From Vampirovibrionales bacterium (GTDB lineage: Bacteria; Cyanobacteriota; Vampirovibrionia; Vampirovibrionales; Vampirovibrionaceae), in assembly GCA_016712355.1 (NCBI GenBank), contig JADJRF010000005.1, positions 1,178,001 through 1,242,000 of the forward strand: a stretch of DNA of 64,000 nt, given 5' to 3'. Positions 24,719 through 32,250 of the stretch are shown piece after piece (the first letter of the stretch is position 1; each line of letters starts with the position of its first letter). A program made the position numbers and the translations under genes. Under the pieces are notes generated by a model. It was not told the origin of the DNA. It saw only the letters and a program-made list of their open reading frames with translations, and did not search any database.

Positions 24719-27394
24719 TCACGCCCGCGCCGCGCTGACGGTCTGGGCGGGCTCGCGCGCGGCGAGCGAAAACAGGTCGGGCGCCAGCGGTCCCAGCGTC
24801 TTGATGGCTTCCATCGGCGCGCTGAGCAGCCAGTGTCGGTAACGACTGACCTGAGAGAGGCTGTGACGCAAGGCGTGATACTCCAGCAACGATGTCAGCG
24901 TATCTCCCTCCGGGATACTCGCCGGGTCCAGCGTCGGGAGGGCTTGTAACGACAGCGTTTTTGGCCCGTCTTCGCCCAAGGGCGCGACGACAAGCTGATT
25001 CAGGCGCGCCAGCAACGCAACCGCGCCGACAATCACCGCCGGGGTCGTGGCGAGGCGTTGAGCGAGTTCCGGCGTCGAAAGGGCAATGGGGTCGCCCGGA
25101 CGCTCGCCGGCCAGATGCCGAATCGCCATCGCCGTCAGCCGCGCCAGATCCCGCGCGGGTGGAAACACCGGCGCAGATTGATATTTTCCGCCCACCAGAT
25201 GGACCATCGACGGCTGAACGCTCTCCATCACGTGGCGAAACGTCGCCGGATCGGGCGGTAAGTCCCAGAATACCAGCTCCTGGGCGGCCCGCAGCGTCTC
25301 ACGCCCGCAGAGAATGCCCTCGTCCAGAAAGGGAATCTGAGGCGCGCGGCCTTCGTGGTAGAGCGCAACGGAGCGGCCCTCCTGTAGGGGCAGCATCAAT
25401 TGCCCGACGAAGCTTTCGACGCCCTCGCGGCTGCGGTGATCCAGCCAGATTGTGGGGCCTTCCTCCTCTTGTGCGCTCATTTTTTCCGTCTGAGCGCGAG
25501 CAGGGGCCGTCACAGCCGGGCTTTGCGAAGAGGCGTTGCGTTCATGGCCATTGCGCTGCGCGGGCGGTCCCTCGGCGTTCGGCGCAATGGCTGCGCTCTG
25601 GCTGCGCTGGGCGCGCGCATCGGTGGATCCGGCGGGCGCATAGTCGCGGATAATCAACTGAAGCCGCTGCTGGCCGCGCCAGTCGTTCTGCTCGGCTGAG
25701 GCCACCAGCGACCATGGATGACTGGCGTCCAGACGCGCGCCCGCGCCGCTGCGTCCGAATCCCCAGATCAGGCCTTCGATGCGGTTCTGTTGATTGGGCG
25801 CAGGGGGGCCGGTCCGGCTTGGCGCGTCGCTCGGAGCGAGAATCAGCTTGAGGTGGTCGCCTGACTCGCCCAGCGTCTTTTGCCCGGCGATGGCGATGTT
25901 TTCTACCAGAAACAGGGGCGAAGGATTGGCTTGCCCGAAGGGACGCATCCGATCAATGATCGTGATCAGCCCCGGCGTCAGATGCTCCCAGTCGAGCCGC
26001 TCGTCGACTTCCAGCGTCGGGCGTAGCATCTCGTCGGTAATCGTACGCGCAGCCAGTGCGTAGAGGTCGTTTTTGAAGGCCTCCAGCCGATCCAGCGGCA
26101 GGGCGAAGCCGCCGGCGCCCGCATGACCGCCCGCGTGCAGGAAGTAATGACTCAACTCTGACAGGCGCTCCATCAGCGGAAATCCGTCGATACTGCGCGC
26201 CGAGCAGCGGGCTTCGCGCTTGGCGGCGTCTGGAATCAGCAGGAACACCGGGACGCTGAACTTCTCTTTCAGCCGCGTGGCCGCCAGCCCGATAATCCCC
26301 GGATGCCAGTCGGCGTTCGCCAGAATCAGCGCGCGCTGACCATCGAGCGCCCCATGGGAAACCACATAGCGCTCGGCGTCCAGAACGGTACGCTCGCATA
26401 ACTCCTGACGCTTGCGGTTGAGCGCCTCAAAGCGCGCCGCAATGATACGACAGCGTTCGGGATCCGCAGACGTCAGCAGCTCGACGGCTTCATCGGCGCG
26501 CTCCAGACGTCCGACGGCGTTGAGACGCGGGCCAATGGTAAAGCCGAGCGTCTCGCTGGTGACGCTCGCCTCAGGGGACGCCCCGGCTTGCGCCAGCAGC
26601 GCGGCGATGCCGGGACGGCGATTGGCGTTCATCACTTGCAGGCCGCGCCAGACGAGCCAGCGGTTTTCCTGAAGCAGCGGCATCATATCGACGACGGTGC
26701 CGAGAGCGGCTAAATCCAGCAGGGTTTCGGCGAAATCGGCCTGTTCGTATGACGACAGCAGCGCCTGACAAAGCTTGTACGCCACGCCTGCGCCGCACAT
26801 GTGATAAAGCGGGTGCTGCGCGTCCTGCAACAGCTTCGGATTCACGTTGGCAACGGCGGGCGGGATCTGCTCCGGCGGATCGTGGTGATCGGTGACGATC
26901 GTGTCGACGCCAAGACCTCGTAACAGGCTGACTTCCTTGAAATTGGTAATGCCAGTGTCGGTTGTCACCACCAGCTTGAGGCCGCGCGCGCTCACGAGCC
27001 GACACAGGGCCGTGGCGTTGAGCCCGTGGCCTTCGCTGGCGCGATCGGGAATGTACGCGCTGAAATTCGCCCCCAGATGACGCAGCGTGTCCGTAAAAAT
27101 GGCGGTTCCCGTCTGGCCGTCGACGTCGAAGTCGCCAAAGACCAGAATCGCCTCGCCCCCGTCGATGGCCTGCCGCAGGCGCGCCAGCGCGGGCGCAAAG
27201 TCGGGCAGTTGCGCGGGATCCGTTGGCGCGTAGGCGTCCATGTCCAGAAACGCGCGCATGGCTTGCGGCGTCTGAAGCCCGCGATTCAACAGCAGGCGCG
27301 CCAGAATGCGCGAATCGCCCGCCGCCTTAATCAGCGCCGGGCTGAGGTGCGGCGCCTCGCCTCCGCGAAAACGCCAGTGCGCGCGCGCCGTCAT
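24719..27394 (-). CDS. recJ: Single-stranded-DNA exonuclease RecJ, long form
   Basis: RecJ degrades single-stranded DNA 5' to 3' in recombination and mismatch repair. DHH-family motifs are present: FGDFDVDGQTG (residues 86-96, usually GDYDADG), DTIVTDHHDPP with DHH at 169-171, and the DHHA1-type HAGGHAGAGGFAL. FTIGPRLNAVGRLERADEA is typical. The 891 residues exceed the usual 570-580. The extra 300, after a Gln/Ala/Ser-rich linker near 600-640, form a separate domain (TIWLDHRSREGVESFVGQ, MVHLVGGKYQSAPVF). A TACAAT box lies upstream (complement of 27453-27458). Confidence 0.95.
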   Translation of the reverse strand: MTARAHWRFRGGEAPHLSPALIKAAGDSRILARLLLNRGLQTPQAMRAFLDMDAYAPTDPAQLPDFAPALARLRQAIDGGEAILVFGDFDVDGQTGTAIFTDTLRHLGANFSAYIPDRASEGHGLNATALCRLVSARGLKLVVTTDTGITNFKEVSLLRGLGVDTIVTDHHDPPEQIPPAVANVNPKLLQDAQHPLYHMCGAGVAYKLCQALLSSYEQADFAETLLDLAALGTVVDMMPLLQENRWLVWRGLQVMNANRRPGIAALLAQAGASPEASVTSETLGFTIGPRLNAVGRLERADEAVELLTSADPERCRIIAARFEALNRKRQELCERTVLDAERYVVSHGALDGQRALILANADWHPGIIGLAATRLKEKFSVPVFLLIPDAAKREARCSARSIDGFPLMERLSELSHYFLHAGGHAGAGGFALPLDRLEAFKNDLYALAARTITDEMLRPTLEVDERLDWEHLTPGLITIIDRMRPFGQANPSPLFLVENIAIAGQKTLGESGDHLKLILAPSDAPSRTGPPAPNQQNRIEGLIWGFGRSGAGARLDASHPWSLVASAEQNDWRGQQRLQLIIRDYAPAGSTDARAQRSQSAAIAPNAEGPPAQRNGHERNASSQSPAVTAPARAQTEKMSAQEEEGPTIWLDHRSREGVESFVGQLMLPLQEGRSVALYHEGRAPQIPFLDEGILCGRETLRAAQELVFWDLPPDPATFRHVMESVQPSMVHLVGGKYQSAPVFPPARDLARLTAMAIRHLAGERPGDPIALSTPELAQRLATTPAVIVGAVALLARLNQLVVAPLGEDGPKTLSLQALPTLDPASIPEGDTLTSLLEYHALRHSLSQVSRYRHWLLSAPMEAIKTLGPLAPDLFSLAAREPAQTVSAARA

Positions 27395-27490
27395 AACAGT
27401 ATCCCGCGCGTTGTCACAGACGCTCTCTCATCCTTAACGATGCCACGCGCTTATTGTAGCCCAATCCGCACGAAACGGCTGTCTGCGTGG

Positions 27491-27507
27491 CATGTAACAG
27501 TTACATG
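27491..27507. promoter_or_regulatory. Perfect 17-bp palindrome between recJ and the sulfate operon
   Basis: CATGTAAC and GTTACATG flank a single central base, giving perfect 8-base arms. It lies 97 bases from the recJ start and about 125 bases upstream of the sulfate operon -35 box. The form is that of a dimeric regulator's operator. The regulator is not identified. Confidence 0.5.
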
Positions 27508-27630
27508 ACGGCCCGGGGCGGCTGTTGCCTCCGGCACGGCGATCAATTCGGACCTGCTGCGCGTTTTTGTTCATAAGAAGCCCGTGTCGAGAAGGGCCGC
27601 CCGGCTCCGGCTTGCGTCGTTTTCCATGGC

Positions 27631-27658
27631 TTGACAGATGGCCCGCGCGTACTACAAT
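27631..27658 (+). promoter_or_regulatory. Sigma70-type promoter of the sulfate assimilation operon
   Basis: A perfect TTGACA (27631-27636), a 16-base spacer and TACAAT (27653-27658) form the best-matching promoter in the window. The expected start is near 27665, leaving a leader of about 295 nt before the permease gene. Confidence 0.75.
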
Positions 27659-27669
27659 CTCGATCACTC

Positions 27670-27720
27670 TGGAATTGCGATCCCCGGCAGGCGTCACCTG
27701 CGCGGACCGATCGGGAATCC
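27670..27720 (+). other. Predicted stem structure at the 5' end of the operon leader
   Basis: GCAGG and CCTGC (about 27687-27701) form a perfect short hairpin. It sits inside a longer pairing of GATCCCC with GGGAATC that has one mismatch (about 27680-27719). No known riboswitch consensus was recognised; in particular I do not see the SAM-I core. The fold is a reading by eye only. Confidence 0.3.
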
Positions 27721-27764
27721 GGCGTGTTTGCAGGCGTTTTGTAGCCTTCTGGAAGGATGACATC

Positions 27765-27860
27765 TTGTCGCAGCTTTGTTTTGAGACCTCTATGATGACG
27801 ATGATGTCGGCCATGTGTATGGCCTCGCCCGCGCGTGATGGGAATCGCCGACCGTCGTAG
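27765..27860 (+). CDS. Met/Cys-rich leader peptide, 31 codons, candidate attenuator
   Basis: A TTG start has GGAAGGA 7 bases upstream. Within 31 codons there are six internal ATG (at 27792, 27795, 27801, 27804, 27813, 27819) and two TGT Cys codons. The densest part reads MMTMMSAMCM, followed by the TAG at 27858. A hairpin, GGCCAT-GTGT-ATGGCC (27809-27824), lies exactly on the Met-Cys-Met codons. A terminator follows 27 bases after the stop. This is the layout of amino-acid leader peptides such as trpL, here apparently tuned to methionine and cysteine. The plain ATG at 27792 is an alternative start giving 22 residues. Confidence 0.6.
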   Translation: MSQLCFETSMMTMMSAMCMASPARDGNRRPS

Positions 27861-27887
27861 TCTTCCAGCTTCTTCAGACTGCCACCG

Positions 27888-27924
27888 CCGCCTCCCTCGC
27901 GCCAATCGCCGGGAGGCGGTTTTC
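27888..27924 (+). terminator. Intrinsic terminator/attenuator ahead of the sulfate operon
   Basis: CCGCCTCCC (27888-27896) and GGGAGGCGG (27911-27919) are perfect complements around a 14-base loop, followed by TTTTCGTT. It lies between the leader peptide and the permease ATG, so it must be read through for operon expression. Confidence 0.75.
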
Positions 27925-27959
27925 GTTATCGCCTGTTTCCTTTTTTAAAGGAGTCTCTT

Positions 27960-29432
27960 ATGACCCATATCCTCTCCGCTCCCGGCGCGCCGCTCTGGCG
28001 GACGCTCGCAGGCCAGACAGGCGCCTGTGCGCGTCAGCTCCCCGCGCGGATTCTGGATACCCTGAAGGCCCAGCCGCTGGCAGCGATCGTGATTGGCTTG
28101 GCGCTGCTGGCTTTTGGCTTGTTTCATCCGCCGGCGGGCTTGAGCGCGGCGGGCTGGGGGGCGCTGTCGGTCTTTAGCGTCGCGGTGCTGCTGTGGATGA
28201 CCAATCTGACCCCGCCGCATATCACCAGTGCGCTGGTGGTCGGGGCCCTGCTGCTGCTGGGCGTGAGTCGCCCGGAAGTGATTGGGGCGGCCTTTACGCA
28301 CCATGCGGTGCTGTTTCTGATTGGCGCTTTTATGCTGGGGACGGCGGTTAAAGAGACGCGACTGTCCGAGGTCCTGGCGCTGAGTCTGATTCACCGCGCG
28401 GGATCGACCCCGGCGCGCTTGCCTGCCCTGATTTTTGCGATGGGCCTGCTGGCCAGCTTTGTGGTGCAAGAACATGTTGTCGTCGCCGTGATGTTCCCCA
28501 TCGTCCTGAGTCTGGCCGATGACATCGCCCAGATTCGTCCCGGTTCGCGCTATCCGGCGTTTTTGCTGGTGGCGATGGCATGGGGCGCGGTCATTGGCGG
28601 GATTGCGACCTATCTGGGCGGAAATCGCGCCTTAATCGCCGATGCGATTCTGCATCAGGCAAGCGGCGCCTCGATTGGCTTCTGGGAGCTGGCCGCGATT
28701 GGCGCGCCCCTGGCGCTGGCCTTGGGCGTGGCGGGTTATGGCGTTTTGCGGCTGTTCTTTCCTATTGATGTGGCGAATCTGGACCCGGCTCTGGATGCGC
28801 TCAGCGAGGCGCACCAGCGCGAAGAGCCGCCTTCGGCGCGTGGACGGCGGCTGCGTACGGCGATCGTTCTCACGGTGGTGCTGACCCTGTGGCTGACGCT
28901 GAGCAAACAGCTCACGCTGGAAGGCATCGCGCTGATGGGCGTCGTGGGCCTCATTGCGCTGCGCTGCGTGAGCGTGTCGACGCTGCTGCGCAAGACCAAC
29001 TGGCGGATTATCCTTATCTACGGCGGCGCGCTGGCCTTGAGCTTCTCGCTGAATCAGACGGATGCGCTGCGCTGGCTGGAGGCGCATTTGCATGAGGCCG
29101 TTGCGAGCTTTTCGCCGCAGGCCCTGACGGGGGTTTTCTCAGCCATTGCGCTGTTTGTCACCGAGTTGATGAATAATTCCGCTGCGGTCAGTAGTTTTCT
29201 GCCCATTGCGCTGCCGCTGGGCGTGGGCGCGGGCCTCTCGCCCAAGCTGGCCACGCTGGCCGTGGCGCTGTCCAGCGGGTTATCCTTTATTCTGCCCACC
29301 AGTACCACGGCCATCGCGCTGATTCTCTCGACGCCGCATGTACGCGTGCGCCAGTTGCTTGCGCCGGGCGTGCTGCTCAAGGGCTTGTCCTGCGGGATGA
29401 TTACCCTGTGGTTGTTGTATCTTAAGCCCTAG
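27960..29432 (+). CDS. SLC13/DASS-family anion permease, probable sulfate transporter
   Basis: The 490-residue membrane protein has about 11-12 hydrophobic segments and the family signatures VVQEHVVVAVMFPIVL, LGGNRALIADAILH and a C-terminal hairpin with TELMNNSAAVSSFLPIAL and LPTSTTAIALI. SLC13/DASS carriers move sulfate or dicarboxylates with sodium. Its place as first gene of a sulfate assimilation operon makes sulfate the likely substrate. AAAGGAG lies 8 bases before the ATG. A terminator and leader peptide precede it. Confidence 0.87.
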   Translation: MTHILSAPGAPLWRTLAGQTGACARQLPARILDTLKAQPLAAIVIGLALLAFGLFHPPAGLSAAGWGALSVFSVAVLLWMTNLTPPHITSALVVGALLLLGVSRPEVIGAAFTHHAVLFLIGAFMLGTAVKETRLSEVLALSLIHRAGSTPARLPALIFAMGLLASFVVQEHVVVAVMFPIVLSLADDIAQIRPGSRYPAFLLVAMAWGAVIGGIATYLGGNRALIADAILHQASGASIGFWELAAIGAPLALALGVAGYGVLRLFFPIDVANLDPALDALSEAHQREEPPSARGRRLRTAIVLTVVLTLWLTLSKQLTLEGIALMGVVGLIALRCVSVSTLLRKTNWRIILIYGGALALSFSLNQTDALRWLEAHLHEAVASFSPQALTGVFSAIALFVTELMNNSAAVSSFLPIALPLGVGAGLSPKLATLAVALSSGLSFILPTSTTAIALILSTPHVRVRQLLAPGVLLKGLSCGMITLWLLYLKP

Positions 29433-29442
29433 GAGTCTGTCT

Positions 29443-30030
29443 GTGTCTGCCTCCAATGCTTCCTCGTCCTGCGCTTGCGGCGTGACTCTCTGGCTCACGG
29501 GAATGTCTGGCGCGGGGAAATCCACGCTCGCCAGCGCGTTGGCCGAAAAACTCGCTGCGCTGCATCTGCCTGCCGAAATTCTGGATGGGGATGTCGTGCG
29601 CGGCTACCTGAGCCAGGAATTGGGCTATTCGCGCGCCGATCGCGACGTTAATGTGCGCCGAATCGCCTATGTCGCCGGGCTCTTGGCCCGCCACGGCGTG
29701 TTTGTGATTACGGCAGTCATCTCGCCCTATGCCGACGCCCGCGCAGAAGCCCGTCGCCTGTCGCCGCGCTTTGTGGAAATCTACGTGAGCGCCTCGATCG
29801 ACGCCTTGCGCGCCCGCGATCCCAAGGGCCTGTACGCGCGCGCCGACGCCGGCGAGATTCCTCAGTTTACCGGCGTGTGCGATCCGTATGAACCGCCTCA
29901 GAACCCTGATATAACGGTCCAGACCGATTCGCAAACCGTGGAGGAATCTGTCGATATCATTCTAAACGCCTTGCGCGATCGCGCATTACTGCCGCAGAAA
30001 GCCTTACAGGAGCCTGTTTATGGCGGATAA
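29443..30030 (+). CDS. cysC: Adenylylsulfate (APS) kinase
   Basis: CysC phosphorylates APS to PAPS. The P-loop GMSGAGKST is at residues 20-28. EILDGDVVRGYLSQELGYSR, followed by DVNVRRIAYVAGLLARHG, VFVITAVISPYADARAEAR and EIYVSA, are standard APS kinase motifs, and PKGLYARADAGEIPQFTG is the C-terminal signature. The start is GTG with AGGAG 7 bases upstream. It overlaps cysH by 11 bases. An intact stand-alone CysC matters because CysN in the same operon carries a degenerate copy of this domain. Confidence 0.95.
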   Translation: MSASNASSSCACGVTLWLTGMSGAGKSTLASALAEKLAALHLPAEILDGDVVRGYLSQELGYSRADRDVNVRRIAYVAGLLARHGVFVITAVISPYADARAEARRLSPRFVEIYVSASIDALRARDPKGLYARADAGEIPQFTGVCDPYEPPQNPDITVQTDSQTVEESVDIILNALRDRALLPQKALQEPVYGG

Positions 30031-30727
30031 ACGCGCGGCGCTGGATCGCGATCCGGATTTATCCCAGACCAATGCGGCGCTGGCCTCGATGACGGCGCTG
30101 GCGCGCGTGCGCTGGGGCTTTGAGGTCTTCGGCGACGGGCTGGCGTTTACCTCGTCATTTGGCGCGATGAGCGCGGGCTTGTGCCATCTGGTCAGCGTTG
30201 CGCGCCCGGGCGCGAGCGTGTATTTTCTGGAGACGGGCTTTCATTTCCCGCAGACGCTGGCGTTTCGCGATGCGTTGGTCTCACAGCTTGGGCTCACGTT
30301 GCGCGTGTTAACCCCAGCGCTTGAAAAATCAGCGCTGCAAGCGGAACTGGGGCCTGAGCCGTATCGCGCCAACCCGGAGCGCTGCTGCGAAGTCAATAAG
30401 GTCGCCCCCATGCGGCAATTGTTACAAGGCGTTGACGCTTGGATCTCCGGCGTGCGCGCCGGTCAGAACGCCTTCCGGGACGGTCTGGCGTACATTACGC
30501 GCACGCAGGAAGGTCAGTACAAGCTTCACCCGGTTCTGGACTGGACGAGCAAAGACTTGTACGATTACCTCCAGTCGAATCAACTGCCGACGCATCCCCT
30601 GTGGGAGCAAGGCTATACCAGCATCGGTTGCGCGCCCTGCACCCGCGCCCCGCTCGACGCCGCCGATGAACGCTCTGGCCGCTGGGCCGGCAGCGATAAG
30701 ACCGAATGCGGTCTGCATTATCTCTAA
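30020..30727 (+). CDS. cysH: APS/PAPS reductase with iron-sulfur cluster motif
   Basis: CysH reduces activated sulfate to sulfite with thioredoxin. The 235-residue protein has Cys122-Cys123 (ERCCEVNK) and Cys204-x2-Cys207 (IGCAPCT). This CC...CxxC set binds a [4Fe-4S] cluster and is typical of APS reductases and dual-specificity enzymes. The catalytic Cys230 lies in TECGLH. The true substrate is uncertain because the operon also encodes APS kinase. The gene overlaps cysC by 11 bases. Confidence 0.93.
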   Translation: MADKRAALDRDPDLSQTNAALASMTALARVRWGFEVFGDGLAFTSSFGAMSAGLCHLVSVARPGASVYFLETGFHFPQTLAFRDALVSQLGLTLRVLTPALEKSALQAELGPEPYRANPERCCEVNKVAPMRQLLQGVDAWISGVRAGQNAFRDGLAYITRTQEGQYKLHPVLDWTSKDLYDYLQSNQLPTHPLWEQGYTSIGCAPCTRAPLDAADERSGRWAGSDKTECGLHYL

Positions 30728-30760
30728 ACGACCCGCTCTCTCCCGTTAAAGGCGATTCTA

Positions 30761-31615
30761 ATGGCTCTGTCCCGATCTGTTTCTGGCGAAAATGATTCCA
30801 CGCAGGCGTTACCGCCCGGTCGCGTGACGATTGTCGGCGCCGGTCCGGGTCACCCGGATTACCTGACGCTCAAGGGTTTGCGCGTCTTGCAACAAGCTGA
30901 TGTCATTGCCTATGACGCATTGCTGGATAAGTCGTTTCGCTTTCTCTTTCCTAAAAAGGCCTTCCGGATTTTCGTCGGCAAGCGCTGCGGCAATCATACG
31001 CTGGCGCAAGAAGACATTCACCGGCTGATGATTCGCCATGCGCGCCAAGGCAAGCGCGTGGTGCGCCTTAAAGGCGGCGATCCCTTCGTGTACGGGCGTG
31101 GTGGCGAAGAGTGGCTCTCGCTGACGGCCGCAGGCGTGGCCGTCGATGTCGTGCCCGGCGTTAGTTCGCTTCAGGCGGCGGGCGCTCTGGCTGGCGTGCC
31201 CCTGACGCATCGCGGGCTTGCCAACGCCGTGTTGACGCTGGAGTGTCACCGCGAAAGTCTGGAGCGTTACGACTGGCCTGCGATTGCCGCGTTTTTAACC
31301 GGATTTGACGCGACCCTTGCGATTTTAATGGGCAGCCGTCGCGTGGCCGTCATTGCCCAACGGCTGATGGCGGGCGGCGTCGACCCGGCGACCCCGGTCG
31401 CGCTGGTCGAAAACGCTACGCTGGCTGCGCAATGCGCGCGGGTCGCCCCCCTGTCGCAGGCGGCGGCCGGTGAGCTGACGCCGCTGACCGATGGGCCCGG
31501 CGTACTGTATCTGGGGCCGACGGTCGCCTTGCGCGCCCTGTTGCGAGACCCTGTCGGCGAATACGCGCCCCAGACGCCGCAAAATGTTCTCAATTCGGGG
31601 ATGATGGCGCGATGA
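30761..31615 (+). CDS. cobA: Uroporphyrinogen-III C-methyltransferase
   Basis: This enzyme makes precorrin-2 from uroporphyrinogen III using two S-adenosylmethionines. Signatures are VTIVGAGPGHPDYLTLKG at the start, VRLKGGDPFVYGRGGEEW, and VVPGVSSLQAAGALAGVPLT. The 284-residue length is normal for a stand-alone enzyme (SUMT). In this operon its role should be siroheme synthesis for CysI, together with the next gene. It overlaps that gene by 4 bases (ATGA). Confidence 0.94.
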   Translation: MALSRSVSGENDSTQALPPGRVTIVGAGPGHPDYLTLKGLRVLQQADVIAYDALLDKSFRFLFPKKAFRIFVGKRCGNHTLAQEDIHRLMIRHARQGKRVVRLKGGDPFVYGRGGEEWLSLTAAGVAVDVVPGVSSLQAAGALAGVPLTHRGLANAVLTLECHRESLERYDWPAIAAFLTGFDATLAILMGSRRVAVIAQRLMAGGVDPATPVALVENATLAAQCARVAPLSQAAAGELTPLTDGPGVLYLGPTVALRALLRDPVGEYAPQTPQNVLNSGMMAR

Positions 31616-32250
31616 CGCAGACGCTTGCCGGCAATTTGCCGCCGCCGCTGTTTCCGGCGTTCCTGAATTTGACCACTAAAACCGTGGCGCTGGTGGGCGG
31701 CGGGGCGGTCGCGGCGCAGAAACTCTCTCAGCTCTTGGCTTGCGGCGCGCGCGTTCGGCTGATTTCACCCCTAATTCGGCCCCAGACGCAGGCTTTGCTT
31801 GACACAGCGCCCCATCTGGTGGAAATTCGCCTGCGGCCCTTTGCGTTGGCGGATCTGTCCGGCGCGCATCTGCTGATCACGGCGACTGATGACCCGCAGG
31901 TGAATCGCGAAGCGGTCGAAGCGGCGCGGCGTCTGGGGATTTGGGCCAACTCGGTTGATGATCCGCCCTTCTGCGATTTCTTTGCGGCGTCGACCGTGGA
32001 TCGCGGTCCGGTGCGGGTGGCCATTTCCACGCAAGGGCGTTTTCCCGGCTTCAGCGCGGCGTTGCGCAAGACGCTGGAGGCCTGGCTGCCGGATGCGCAT
32101 CTGCCCGACATGGAGCGGCTGTTTGCCCTGCGCGCTGAAGCCCGTCGACGCATCCCGTCTTCAGAAGCCCGCGCCGCTGCCCTGAAAGCCATCTGCGCTG
32201 AGTTGGAAGCCCGCTATTTTGGCCCGTTAATGCAGGAGGCTGCCCCATGA
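31612..32250 (+). CDS. Precorrin-2 dehydrogenase, siroheme synthase N-domain type
   Basis: This NAD-dependent enzyme turns precorrin-2 into sirohydrochlorin, and family members often also insert iron. The Rossmann motif VALVGGGAVAAQK is at residues 25-37. NSVDDPPFCDFFAAS, then RVAISTQGRFPGFSAALR, match the CysG N-terminal domain/Met8p/SirC family. It corresponds to half of a CysG; the methyltransferase half is the preceding gene. ATGA overlaps link it to both neighbours. Confidence 0.93.
   Translation: MTQTLAGNLPPPLFPAFLNLTTKTVALVGGGAVAAQKLSQLLACGARVRLISPLIRPQTQALLDTAPHLVEIRLRPFALADLSGAHLLITATDDPQVNREAVEAARRLGIWANSVDDPPFCDFFAASTVDRGPVRVAISTQGRFPGFSAALRKTLEAWLPDAHLPDMERLFALRAEARRRIPSSEARAAALKAICAELEARYFGPLMQEAAP

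Noticed and set aside
27757..27795. Alternative 12-codon leader starting at the ATG at 27757
   Set aside because: Its ribosome-binding site would be too close to the start and it contains only one Cys codon. The 27765 frame has correct spacing and the striking Met/Cys content.
27665..27960. SAM-I riboswitch in the sulfate operon leader
   Set aside because: The conserved SAM-I core sequences are not visible, while a translated Met/Cys-rich frame and terminator explain the layout better.
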